Shown piece after piece: positions 31,327 to 43,000 of a DNA stretch of 64,000 nt (position 1 is its first letter; each line of letters begins with the position of its first letter). The DNA comes from Candidatus Angelobacter sp. Gp1-AA117 (GTDB taxonomy: Bacteria > Acidobacteriota > Terriglobia > Terriglobales > Acidobacteriaceae): contig QHVI01000014.1 in NCBI GenBank assembly GCA_003223515.1, positions 1 to 64,000 of the forward strand, read 5' to 3'. The position numbers were made by a program, and so were the translations under genes. The notes below the pieces were generated by a model, which saw only the letters and a list, made by a program, of their open reading frames with translations, did not search any database and was not told the DNA's origin.

Positions 31327-34300
31327 TTACAATTGGCTCTTATCCGTTTCTTCCAGGAACTTTTCGAGTTCTTCGAGTTCCTGCTCATTCAAGCCAGACA
31401 GAGGGAATTCCGGGGAAGATGAAACGGATATGACCTCGGCAGGCGGCTGCGAAACTCGCTGGACGCCGGTTGCAACCTGGGCGAGTTCGGATACGGTCTG
31501 GTGCTGGAAAAGCTGTTGCGGAGTCAGATGGAAGCCCTGCTGATTCATCTGGGCAATAATCTGAATAGCCTGCACGGAGTCGCCGCCAAGATCAAAATAG
31601 TTATCGTGAACGCCAACTTCAGCGACGCCTAATACTCTTCCCCAGGCTTCAGCAATCTTGCCTTCAAACTCACTCCGTGGGGCAGTGAACGCAGTTTCCA
31701 TATTAGGGCGAGGATGTAAAATGTGTGTGGGCAGCGGGCCCGCAGCTTGTTCCACCAGCGCCTTCAAGTCTGAATTGTTGCGAGCTTCGACAATGGATGT
31801 CTGCAGGTCTTTGGTGAAGACAATGATCTGCGGCAGTTCCGTTGCGCCAAGAATGTACTGGAAAGCTTCCTGGCCTTCGCTGGTGGTAATACCGTGCTCA
31901 AGGCGCGCAGCATATACGCTGGCAACCACTCCATTGGAGTGCCGCCCGTTTTCTGTCACAAAGCTATCTTTATTCGATTGCTGATGTGGGTGGTCACCAA
32001 ACACCCGGCTGGGCAGTGCGCTGCTGATCTTCTTCTCTGAGAATTCTTCAGCGGCCACAAGTTCCCGGCCCTGCTCATTCATCAACACAATATCAAAGGT
32101 GATCGTCTCCTGCTGGTTTTCCGGCTGTGGCCGAAGCCGGATATGGACAAGAATTCTTTTTTCCAGTGGGCCATGGATACGAAGCCGGCTATAGATCATC
32201 GGGACATATGCGCCTCCGCGGACAAGCAGGCGCTTACCCAGGGCCGCAGCGCGATCCAGAAGAGTGGGATACAGTTTCAGTTGTTGAAGCTCAGGAACAA
32301 ATTCTTCAGGCAACTCCAGCCAGGCCAGCAATTCAGTGGCGCCAACCATGACAGTTCGATAGACATGCCATCTTGGGCCCATGGTTTCATCCACCCAGTC
32401 GTCTTCAGGCGTGACCGGCTGATTGCATCTTTGAGCGATCTTATCGGGCTGGTGTGTGATCGGCGTGGATTTCAGGGAGGCAACTGTTGCAATGGCATGT
32501 TCGCGCCATGCTGAATTTTCGCCCCGCCTCCTGCTGGCGATTTTGACCAGATAACTTTCCGGACCACCCTCCAGGGTGATCCTCACTTCGCGCTGCTCCT
32601 CCTGCTGGAAGTGAAGAGGCTCGATGAAGAATGCATCGGTTATTTCCACCTGGTTGATTCCCTGTGTCTCTGCCGCAGCTCGCGCCATCTCCAGGTAAGC
32701 GACACCGGGCATGACCGCCTGGCCCAGAATCCGGTGTTCATTCAGCACCCAATGTGAATCGGCGCTCATAACCGAGGTAAAAACAGCACGGCCAGAAGAC
32801 TCCACTTCGTGCCTGCCCAATAACGAATGAGCTGTTTCCCGGGCTGCAGCATATTCAGCGGCCTTATCCACCAGCATGCCCACTTCCTGCCATGCGTCCC
32901 AGTTGATGGAGGTCATTGGAACCGTTGCTGCTGTACGGCAATACTGGGCGAAAACATCAATGAACGCAGAGGCTGCACAGTAGTCCACCTGGCCGAAGCC
33001 GCCCAGGATGGAAGCGCCTGACGAACAGACCATAAAGAAATCAAGCGGGGTGCCCTGAAAGGTAGAGGCCAGCAGCATGGTGCCCTTCACCTTGGGAGCC
33101 AGCACAGCAAGCGCCGCTTCCCTGCTTTTCAACTGGATCACGCCGCCGCCCGCCACTCCTGCACAATGCAGCACTCCATGGATTGAATCAAAGTGCTTCC
33201 GGGCATTGTTGATTGCGGCGTTCAGTTCCGACTGGTTGCTCACGTCAGCGGACAGCACCAGAACCTCCGCTCCCATTTGTTCGAACGAGAGCAGCTTGCG
33301 AATCTTTATGCTGACTGAGTCATCTTGCTTGTGGGTCTCTAGCCAGCGTTCCCACAAATCACGCGACGGAAAGCTGGACCTGGCTATCAGAACGAGCCTT
33401 GCATGCACAGATCGGGCCAGTTGCTCCGCAAGCACTAATCCAATGCCGCCCAGACCGCCGGTGATCAGGTATGTGCCCTGGTCTCTCAGTGCTGACGTCC
33501 CTTTGGCAGAACGCAGAGACAGTGGCTCGAAGGTCTGCACCCAGCGGTGCCCGCGACGGTAGGCGATGATTTTCTCTTCAGCCTCGAAAACACAATCAGC
33601 CACAAAATGAGACCAGAAAACAGGATCGTCTTTTTGGCCGGGGAGAACATCCAGATCGATATGCCGGCATGAAATTCCCGGATACTCCTGAGGCACAACC
33701 CGGCACGGCCCCAACAGTATTGATCTCTCAGGACGAACTACCTTGTCTCCCGTCACGTCGTAAAGGTGATTGGAAACGAAAAGTAATTCTGTGTTCTTCC
33801 CCTCCGCTGGCGAAGATTCTCCCGTCACAGCCGAGGACGGCTGCGCTCTATCTTGATTTTCTTTTGCATCGGGATGGGGTTGCGTTGCAGGGGATGGGTT
33901 GTCCCAGGCGCCGATAGCCCGCGCCAGCAACAATGGATTCCAGAAGCTCAAATCAACATCGTCGTGCGCGCCAGAAATGTCACCTGCAGGATCAACAAGG
34001 TTCCACAAATGGACCACCTTTTCTGGAACCCGGCCGCTCTCATGCAAGCTCTTGAACATGCGCTGGTAATCTTCTTCAACTTCAGGGCGAACAGTAAAAG
34101 CCTTATCGTTGAACGAAAATTCCTGTCCCTGCTGGACGGTAAAAACCTTCGCGCCATGATGTTGGAGCTGTTCCACCAATTGCAGCCCGCAGCCATACGA
34201 ATCAAGAAGAATCAGCCAGGTCTGTCGGGTGAGTGCAGAATCATTTTTTATTACCGGAACTCTCTTCCATGATGGAACATAAAACCATTCAGCAATTTCC

Positions 34301-37008
34301 TGCTTCTTCTCCAGAGATCCGGCAGGTTGCTTTGGTTCCTTTTTCGGTTCAATCCAGTAGCGCTGTGGCTCAAAGGGATACAGTGGCAGCGGAACACGCT
34401 TGCGTCGCTCATGCTGGTAAAAGCCTGTCCAGTCAACTCGCGCGCCCGCAATCCAGAGTTTCCCCAGTGTGGCCAGCAGAAACGCATCATCTGCCGTGGA
34501 GTCTTCGTGATGGCGCAGAGAGTTGAGCACCGGCTGCTGCGGAGCACGATGTGGATGGCGACGCGCAAGTGTGCCAAGGGTCTGCCCCGGCCCAACTTCG
34601 AGGAGGATGGTGTTCTGGTTCTGAAGCAGCTCCTGTAATCCATCTCCAAAGCGAACGGTCTCACGCAGATGCCGCACCCAATACTCAGGATTGGTAGCTT
34701 GTTCGCTGGTAATCCAGGCGCCGGAGAGATTGGAAATGAAAGGAATGCGCAGCGCATGAAATGAAATCTGGCTGCATACGTCACGAAACTCGCCAAGGAT
34801 CGGTTCCATCATGGCAGAATGGAAGGCATGAGAAGTGCTGAGCCGGCGGCTTGAGATACCGGCTTTTGCAAGTTGCTGCTCAAACTCTTCCACTGCCTGG
34901 AAGTCACCAGCCACCACACAGGACTCCGGCCCGTTGATCGCTGCCAAATCCAGGCCGGGCAACAGCCGGCGGCTGAGTTCCTTTTCTGGTGTTTGAACGG
35001 ACAGCATCGCCCCAGCGGGTTGTGATTGCATGAGGCGGCCACGCACTGCCACCAGACGCAGGGCATCTTCCAGAGTCAAGACTCCGGCCAGACAAGCGGC
35101 CACGTATTCGCCAATGCTGTGGCCGATCATTGCTTCAGGCTGAATGCCCCATTGCATCCACAGGCGCGCCAGTGAATACTCGATAGCAAACAAAGCAGGC
35201 TGGGCCACCGCAGTCTGCATCAGCGCTGCAGCGGCATCGGCATCATGATTTGCTTTTTCAGGATACAACCGCTGCAACAGGTCAAAACCTAAATGTGGAC
35301 CAAGGATCCTTGCACAATTCTCCAACTCCTGGCGAAACAGCGGCTCGTTTTCATAGAGACCTTTGCCCATCTCCGGATACTGGGCACCCTGACCGGGAAA
35401 CATGAAGATGATCGATCGGTCTTTGGAGTCATACAGACCGCTGATGGTTTGCGAGGAATGCGACGACTTCAATGCAAGGACGGCATCATCATGATCGCGG
35501 CAAACCACCGCACGGCGATGGTTGAACCCGCGACGGCCGACCTGCAATGTATAGGCGACATCCGCAAGACTCAGGTCTGATTTGTCCGTCTCCAGAAAAT
35601 CAGCCAGATTTGCGGCAGCAGTCTCAAGTGCACTGGTGGTCTTCGCAGATAAAAGCAGAAGTTGATGCCGCCGCGTCTCTTTACCCGAAGTTGCAGCAGG
35701 CGGCTCTTCAAGGATGATATGAGCATTAGTGCCGCCAATCCCAAAGGAACTGACTCCAGCGCGCCTGGGACCGGGCACATTCCACGGCCGGAGCTTTGTA
35801 TTTACAAAGAAGGGACTCTCGGGGAAATTGATTTCCGGATTCGACCGTTCAAAGTGGAGGCTGGGCGGGAGCATCTTGTGCTTGAGGCTGAGCGCCGCTT
35901 TGATCAACCCCGCCACTCCAGCGGCTGCATCAAGATGACCGATGTTGGTCTTGAGCGAACCGATGGCACAGTAACCTCGCTGATTGGTATGTTGCTGAAA
36001 GACCTGGTTGAGCGCGGCAATCTCTATAGGGTCTCCCAATGTCGTGCCGGTGCCGTGGGCTTCAATGCAGGTGATGGTCTCAGGCTCTACACCTGCAACC
36101 ATCTGCGCTTCAGCAATGACCCGGGCCTGCCCCTCAACACTGGGAGCGGCATAACCTGCTTTGACCGATCCATCGTTTCCAATCGCAGAACCAAGGATGA
36201 CGGCTTCAATAGGGTCGTGGTCGCGCACGGCATCTTCCAGCCTCTTGAGGACAATGACGGCTGCACCATTACCCGGCACAGTTCCTTGGGCAGCAGCATC
36301 AAAGGCGCGGCAATGGCCGTCTGGAGAAAGAATTCCGCCCTCACGGTAAAGATATCCGGCCTTCTGCGGCAATATGGACACTCCGCCCGCAAGCGCCATA
36401 TCGCATTCAAAGCTGATCAGGCTCTGGCAGGCCAGATGCACTGCAACCAGAGAGGTGGAACATGCCGTCTGCACAGTTACGGCAGGACCTTTCAAATTCA
36501 ACTTGTAGGCAACAGTGGTAGCGAGGTGGTCAGCACCGTTCCGGATCGCAGTCTGGAAGAACCCGATGGAATCCAGCAGTTCGCGATTGGAGAGAAGGTT
36601 GGCAATGAGATAGTAATTGAAGCCGCTTCCGCCGAAAACGCCGATTGATCCTTCGAAACGTTCAGGATCATAACCCGCGGATTCCAGCGCCTCATAGGCA
36701 CACTGCAGAAAGAAACGCTGCTGCGGGTCTGACAGCTCGGCTTCACGCGCTGTGTATCCGAAAAATGCCGCATCAAAGAGTTCAACTCCGTCCAGAATCG
36801 CCTGACGTTTCACATAACGCGGATCATCCAGCAATGCACGTCCGTCCTCAGGAAGCTCCAGCTCCGAATCGGCAAAGGTCGAGATAGACTCGATGCCGTT
36901 ACAAAGATTTCGCCAGAACTCGCCGGTATTGTTGGCGCCGGGAAACCGGCCAGCCATGCCGATGATGGCAATCGGCGGCAGCGAGTTGCTGTTGTTTGCA
37001 TTACTCAT
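31327..37008 (-). CDS. Type I polyketide synthase, one module: KS-AT-KR-DH-ACP
   Basis: 1893 residues. KS (11-435) has its active Cys in TACSTS (about 183), and HGTGT and NIGH. AT (about 530-830) has GHSIGEY and HAFHS, which indicates malonyl-CoA. KR has TGGLGGIG (about 1185), VCSSGA and the catalytic Tyr in VDYCAAS (about 1342); the LDD of B-type KRs is replaced by AGG. DH has the His motif EHRILGQAVMPG (about 1425) and the Asp in YPTLLDRAAALG (about 1582). ACP has LGGDSVQA (about 1808). DH after KR is not the usual modular order. The chain ends in an acidic helix (EQELEELEKFLEETD), likely a docking segment, and has no thioesterase. The start overlaps the NRPS-A stop by eight bases, with AAGGAG at 37017-37022. 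It probably adds a C2 unit to the peptide from NRPS-A. A degenerate palindromic repeat lies in-frame in the pre-KR loop. Confidence 0.95.
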   Translation of the reverse strand: MSNANNSNSLPPIAIIGMAGRFPGANNTGEFWRNLCNGIESISTFADSELELPEDGRALLDDPRYVKRQAILDGVELFDAAFFGYTAREAELSDPQQRFFLQCAYEALESAGYDPERFEGSIGVFGGSGFNYYLIANLLSNRELLDSIGFFQTAIRNGADHLATTVAYKLNLKGPAVTVQTACSTSLVAVHLACQSLISFECDMALAGGVSILPQKAGYLYREGGILSPDGHCRAFDAAAQGTVPGNGAAVIVLKRLEDAVRDHDPIEAVILGSAIGNDGSVKAGYAAPSVEGQARVIAEAQMVAGVEPETITCIEAHGTGTTLGDPIEIAALNQVFQQHTNQRGYCAIGSLKTNIGHLDAAAGVAGLIKAALSLKHKMLPPSLHFERSNPEINFPESPFFVNTKLRPWNVPGPRRAGVSSFGIGGTNAHIILEEPPAATSGKETRRHQLLLLSAKTTSALETAAANLADFLETDKSDLSLADVAYTLQVGRRGFNHRRAVVCRDHDDAVLALKSSHSSQTISGLYDSKDRSIIFMFPGQGAQYPEMGKGLYENEPLFRQELENCARILGPHLGFDLLQRLYPEKANHDADAAAALMQTAVAQPALFAIEYSLARLWMQWGIQPEAMIGHSIGEYVAACLAGVLTLEDALRLVAVRGRLMQSQPAGAMLSVQTPEKELSRRLLPGLDLAAINGPESCVVAGDFQAVEEFEQQLAKAGISSRRLSTSHAFHSAMMEPILGEFRDVCSQISFHALRIPFISNLSGAWITSEQATNPEYWVRHLRETVRFGDGLQELLQNQNTILLEVGPGQTLGTLARRHPHRAPQQPVLNSLRHHEDSTADDAFLLATLGKLWIAGARVDWTGFYQHERRKRVPLPLYPFEPQRYWIEPKKEPKQPAGSLEKKQEIAEWFYVPSWKRVPVIKNDSALTRQTWLILLDSYGCGLQLVEQLQHHGAKVFTVQQGQEFSFNDKAFTVRPEVEEDYQRMFKSLHESGRVPEKVVHLWNLVDPAGDISGAHDDVDLSFWNPLLLARAIGAWDNPSPATQPHPDAKENQDRAQPSSAVTGESSPAEGKNTELLFVSNHLYDVTGDKVVRPERSILLGPCRVVPQEYPGISCRHIDLDVLPGQKDDPVFWSHFVADCVFEAEEKIIAYRRGHRWVQTFEPLSLRSAKGTSALRDQGTYLITGGLGGIGLVLAEQLARSVHARLVLIARSSFPSRDLWERWLETHKQDDSVSIKIRKLLSFEQMGAEVLVLSADVSNQSELNAAINNARKHFDSIHGVLHCAGVAGGGVIQLKSREAALAVLAPKVKGTMLLASTFQGTPLDFFMVCSSGASILGGFGQVDYCAASAFIDVFAQYCRTAATVPMTSINWDAWQEVGMLVDKAAEYAAARETAHSLLGRHEVESSGRAVFTSVMSADSHWVLNEHRILGQAVMPGVAYLEMARAAAETQGINQVEITDAFFIEPLHFQQEEQREVRITLEGGPESYLVKIASRRRGENSAWREHAIATVASLKSTPITHQPDKIAQRCNQPVTPEDDWVDETMGPRWHVYRTVMVGATELLAWLELPEEFVPELQQLKLYPTLLDRAAALGKRLLVRGGAYVPMIYSRLRIHGPLEKRILVHIRLRPQPENQQETITFDIVLMNEQGRELVAAEEFSEKKISSALPSRVFGDHPHQQSNKDSFVTENGRHSNGVVASVYAARLEHGITTSEGQEAFQYILGATELPQIIVFTKDLQTSIVEARNNSDLKALVEQAAGPLPTHILHPRPNMETAFTAPRSEFEGKIAEAWGRVLGVAEVGVHDNYFDLGGDSVQAIQIIAQMNQQGFHLTPQQLFQHQTVSELAQVATGVQRVSQPPAEVISVSSSPEFPLSGLNEQELEELEKFLEETDKSQL
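33826..33845. repeat. Degenerate palindromic repeat inside the PKS gene
   Basis: CACAGCCG-N4-CGGCTGCG, read on the - strand as RAQPSSAV in a Pro/Glu/Asp-rich loop of the KR structural subdomain. Same reading frame as the copy at 46619. Confidence 0.65.
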
Positions 37009-40000
37009 TCGGAGAACTCCTTACCGGTTCAGCACCGCGCCTTGCGGCAGCAATGCGCCTGCCGGCGCGGGTCTGGGCAATCTGCAGGGAGGGTGTCCGG
37101 GCCTCGCCTTGTGCCAGATATTGAGCCAGCAAAGCGATGGTTGGATTGCGAAACAGTTCGACCATTGGAACCTCTTTTTGCAGAGCTTCACGCAGGCGGG
37201 AACGCACTTGCACCATAGAGAGCGAATGTCCACCCAGGTCAAAAAAATTATCGTGTATACCGAACTGCTGAAAACCCAAAACTTCCTGCCAGATCCCACT
37301 CACAGTTTCTTCCATGCGGTTACGGGCCGGAGCGTGAGCCGATGAGGCAACACGCTGTCCTTCAGACGCGCGAAGCAAAGCCTGGCGATCAGTCTTGCCG
37401 TTTACTGTAAGAGGCAAAGCCTCCATGAAAATAAAACTCGAAGGGACCATGTACTCAGGCACGTATTGGCGCAAATGGTCGCGCAGCCGCTCAGTATCCA
37501 GAGTCGCGCCGGGGCCAGGCGCAACAAAAGCCAGCAATCGCGTATCACTGGCGATTACCACGGCATCCTGAACGCCTTCAATCCTGCGCAGGACGGAAAT
37601 TATCTCTTCCAGCTCCACGCGGTAGCCGCGGATTTTCACCTGATCATCGCTGCGCCCGCAAAATTCAAACTGTCCCGATGGGAGAACACGGGCCAGATCG
37701 CCGGTGCGATAGAGGCGCGAGTCTGCAATTCCGCTGAAGTCATCAGGAATAAAGTGTTCGGCGGTGAGATCAGGGCGGTGGTAGTAGCCACGCGCCAGAC
37801 CAGCGCCGGCCACATACAGCTCACCCATCTCTCCCTGGGGCACAAGATGCAAATTGCGGTTCAGAATATATGCATCCACATTGTTGAGTGGCAGGCCGAT
37901 AGAAGGCTGAGTAGAGTCAGAGACGTTGCAGGCCGTAACGTCCACTGTACATTCCGTGGGGCCATAGACATTCACGAACCAAGTCTGGCGACGCTCTCTC
38001 AATTGTCCCCACGTTGGCGCATCAATCGCTTCGCCGCCAACCAGCATTGCTTTGCAGTACATGTCTACACTTTCAGCCAAAAGCAGCCGCAGCAGCGATG
38101 GCGTGCAATCCAGCACGTCTATCTTGTTCTCGTTCATGTACGAGATCAGAGCTTCCGGATCGAACCGCTTTTCTTCAGGAAGAATGCAAACTGTGTCTCC
38201 TTTGAGAAGACGTATCCATTGCTGCACCGAGGCGTCAAAGACCACAGGAGCATTCATGCTCACACACACAGGACTCGGAAGCCTGCAAAAGAGAACCTGC
38301 TCCAGTCCTTCCAGCAGGTTGAGCACCGAACCATGCTGCACCATCACACCCTTGGGCTCACCGGTAGAGCCGGATGTATAGATCACGTAGGCGAGATTGG
38401 CGGGATGAATGACAACCGCTGGATTCAGGCTGCTGGATTCTGTAACCCCACCGTCTTCGAGGCAAATCACATTGCAGGGCGCCGACGCGAACAGCGAAAC
38501 CAGTGAATTCTGGGTCAGTATGGCAGCGGCTGCCGTCTCTTTGAGGATGTACCTGACACGCTGTGGCGGGTAAGTGCGGTCCAATGGAACGTAAGCTGCG
38601 CCTGCTTTCAGAATTCCCAGAATGGCAACCAGCAGTTCAACCGATCTCTCCATGCACAGCGCAACGGAGTCTTCGTTTTTGATGCCGAGGCTCAACAAGT
38701 AATTGGCAACCCTGTTGGCCCCTTCATTCAGCTCAGCAAAGGTCAGGCTGGTTTGCTCATAGCTGACGGCCATCTGTTCAGGAGAGGCGGCAACCTGCTG
38801 CTCAAAAAGCTGAGGAACACTATCGGCGACAGGAACGAATCCAGCCCATGAGCGCTGACCAGCTAAGGCAATCGCAGGTTCGGAACGCAATGATTTACGA
38901 AGCTGGCTGAGATGCGCCTCGGGCGTTGCCACCATACGATTCAAGAGAACAGTCACGTCCTGAAGCAGACGCTCCATTCTTTCAGCTTTGAAACGTGTGG
39001 AGTGACGCAGCGCTACATGAATCTCATCTTTGCTGCCGATCGTAAACTCGAGGCTTGCATCGAAGACCGTGCTCTCAATATCCAATTCAATTGGATCAAG
39101 GTCGAGACTGCCGAATTTCATCTGCGGCAGTGGATCCTGGTGAAGCAGCACAGTCGTCTGGAAGAAGGGGTTGCGGCTGAAATCCCGATCCGGACGCAGC
39201 GCCTCGACCAGCTTTCCGAACGGGATGTCCTGATGGGCATAGGCCGAAAGCGTTGTTTCACGCACGCGGGCCAGCAATTCACGAAAACTCGGATCGCCAT
39301 GCAGGCGCGTCCGCAACACTACTTCATTGGTGAATAGGCCGATGAGATGTTCCGTCCCGGAGACGTTACGGTTCGCAATCGAGATGCCAACCACAACGTC
39401 TTCTTCGCCTGTATATTGCGACAAGAGCACCTGATACGTAGCCAGCAGAAGCATGAACAAGGTCACATTTTCGCTGCGCGCCAGATGATGCATCTTGCGG
39501 CCTAACTCCGCGTCAAGCGTGGCTCTTAAAGTTCGTCCCTGATACGTGGGTGTTGCTTCGCGCGGAAAATCAGCAGGCAGTTCCAGAATCGGCGCATCTG
39601 CCAGTTGCTTCTTCCAGTATTCGAGACCCGCGCTGAATTCTCCTTTTGTCCACCGCTCCTCTTCCCAAGCCGCATAATCGGCATATTGGAAGGGCAACTC
39701 CGGCAGGCTATATTTCTCGCTCGCAGTGTAGAAGTTATAAAGCTGCACCAGTTCTCGGATAAGAAGATCAATCGACCATGCATCGGCGATGATGTGATGC
39801 ATCGATACCAGCAGAACGTGCTCCTGATCGTTGAGGCGAAAGAGGACGGCACGCAACAGTGACGGCTGACTCAATACGAAGGGGCGTGTGGACTCGCGCT
39901 GGAGTTCCTGCATAAACTTCGGCCCCAGCACATCTCTATCCAGGTATCCGGTCAGATCTGTTGTTTCAATGTTGAACTGCACTTCCTGCAGGACTTGCTG

Positions 40001-43000
40001 GGGCCGTCCTTGGTATTCGACAAAACTGGTGCGCAGGATTTCGTGACGCAGGATCATTGCCTGGAAGCTCTGCTTCAGTGCCTCAACGTTCAATTCTCCT
40101 GTAAGTCTGGCTGCTCCGGCTATGTTGTAGGCGCTGCTGCTGCCTGTGAATTGATCGAGGAACCACAGCCGCTGCTGCCCGGAACTAAGAGAGAGTCTGC
40201 CAGTCCCGGTTCTGCTGTGAATCGATGTTATCCCCGCAGCAGAAGGAGTGCCGGTAAGCGTCCTGATGTGGTGGGCTAAATCTTTGAGTACAGGGAACTC
40301 AAAAATGAAACGCAGCGGTACCTCACATCCAAATACGTTGCGCAGTTGCAAAACCATCTGGGTAGCAAGCAGTGAATGGCCACCCAGATCGAAGAAGTTT
40401 GATTCCGGGGAAAATTCCGGCACTCCCAGCAGACTTGACCAGATGCCCGCAATCAGTTCTTCGGTGGGGCTAAGAGCAACGCTGCTTGTACTCTCCGCGG
40501 TTTCATTGCTTTCCAATTGCAGCAGCCGTTTACGGTCAATTTTGCCATTGGGAGTGAGAGGCAGATGTTCTAGTGCGATGAATTGCGCCGGAACCATGTA
40601 GTCCGGTAACTCTGATCTCATGTACGCGCGCAAATTCGCGTAGTTCACCGCGCCTGCTTCAGCCGGAACAATGCAGGCAAACATCCGCTGATCTTTCACC
40701 AGCACCGCGCAATCGAGGACTGCCGAATGGCGCTTCAATGTTGACTCAATTTCGCCCAGCTCAATTCTGTATCCACGAATCTTTACCTGGTGATCAAGCC
40801 TGCCGAGGTACTCGATGGTTCCGTCAGCGAGGTACCGTGCACGGTCTCCAGTACGGTAGAGCCGCGCTCCTCGTTCATGCGCAAATAGGTTAGGCACAAA
40901 CCTTTCTGCTGTAAGGTCAGGGCGATTGAGGTATCCGCGTGCCACGCCGATGCCACCCACATAGAGTTCTCCCGGTATTCCCGGGGGAACCAGCATCTGG
41001 CGCTCGTCCAGCAGATAAACCCGATAGCCCTTCAAAGGCGAACCGATCACGCTGCGGCCTGCTTCTATGTCGGCTGCTTCCAACTGTTTGTAAGTTACAT
41101 GGATGGTAGTTTCGGTAATTCCATACATGTTGACCAGCAGTGGAGCGTGCTCCTGCTTGCGTTGAGTCCATGAATCCAGCCTTTTCACATCAAGGGCTTC
41201 GCCGCCGAAGACGATGGCGCGCAGGTTAAGCAGCTTGCTGTCTTCCGCACAGCCGGGGGCGGCTGTGCCACACGTTTCCTCCAGCAACTGATAAAACGAT
41301 GACGGCACCTGGCTCAAAATTGAAATCTGCTCTTCCCGCAGCAACTTGTAGAATTCGCGCGGCGACCGACGGGCTTCTGCGGAAACAATGACCAGCGTGC
41401 CTCCGTAGGCCAGAGCGCCCCATATCTCCCATACAGAAAAATCAAAGGAATAAAGATGGAACATGGTCCAGCGGTCATCCGGCCGGAAAGAGAAATATGT
41501 ATCGGCAGTGCTGAGCAGGCCGCTCAGGTTGCCGTGCTGCACCATTACCCCTTTGGGCTGCCCGGTTGAGCCGGAAGTATAGATGATGTAGGCGAGGTTG
41601 GATTCGTAGACCCGAATTGCCGGATCTTTGGTGCTCTGCACCTCCCATTCCCTGCGTTCACGGTCAACGAACATCATGGGAACAGCCTGGTTCAACAATT
41701 TTTCTGCCGTCGCTTCTTCGGTCAAAATGAAAGCGGCCCCGGCATCTGCCAGCATGTACGCCAGCCGTTCTGATGGATACTCATGATTGAGCGGCAGGTA
41801 GGCGGCTCCGGCTTTGAGTGTTGCCAGAATCGCCATAATCATCCATTTATTCCGCTCCACGCAAATGCCTACCACCATCTCTTGGCCAATGCCGCGCGCG
41901 AGCAGTGCATGAGCCACCTGATTGGCCATGGCATTCAGCGTGCCGTAGTTCAGGCTTCTGCCTTCCACCCGGAGGGCAGTTGCTTCCGGAGACTGCCGGA
42001 CATGCTGCTCGAACCATGCATGTACACAGCCGGTTGCTGGCTGCAGAGGCATCCCGTTCCATTGCTGAAGAACCTGCTTTTTCTCTTCCGGGCTGAACAG
42101 CGATATGTCACCGATGCGCTGCGCAGGATTGCTCATAATCTGTTCGAGGAACCTGACATAACGATTGGCTATCTGCCGGATAGTTCCTGCGGCAAAGATT
42201 TCGGTGCTGTATTCGATCCAGCCGAAAAGGCCGGTATCTTTGTCTTCTTCGATGGTGAGCGTCAGGTCAAACTTCGAAGTGCCTGTATGCACCGTTTGCG
42301 GCTGGGCTACGATCTCTCCCAGGCGCACCATGCCCATGAGGCCCACCTGCCAGGCAAACACGACCTGCACCAGAGGCATGCGTGAGAATTCACGATGCGC
42401 TTCCACTTGTTCCACGATTTTCTCGAAAGGAATGTGCTGCCAGGTCTGAGCCTCCGCGACCGTCATTTTGCTTTGATTCAAAAGTGACAGAAAACTTCCT
42501 TCAGGATCAATCTGAGTTCGCAAAGGAAGCAAGTTAGCAAACAGACCAACCAATTCCTGGCTTTCAACTTGCAGCCGGTCCGCGACTGGGCTGCCGACGA
42601 CGATATCTGTCTCTCCGGAATAACGCGACAGCAGAACCTGAAATGCAGTGAGCAGCAGCACGTAAGGCGTGAGTGCCTCGCGATGTGATAGATCTGTGAC
42701 ATTCCTCTGCAATTGTTTGTTCAAAGCAAACCTGATTAGGCTGCCGCCATACTCCGGCTGCAATGGACGCGGAGTGTCTACAGGTAAATCCAGCACAGGC
42801 GGCGCTCCGGATAATTGGCTTTTCCAGTACGCCAATCCTTCATCCAGCTTGCCGCTTTCCAGCAAATCTCTCTGCCACACCGCATAATCGGTAAATTGGA
42901 ATTCAAGAGGCGGAAGCGATGCGGGCTTGCCATCCCGATATGCCGGATACAAGTTTTCTATTTCGCTGAGCAGTACTCCAATCGACCATCCATCGGCGAT

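Noticed and set aside
37466-38506. A 346-codon + strand frame opposite NRPS-A
   Set aside because: Antisense to the A3 domain of NRPS-A; no ribosome site and no recognisable fold.
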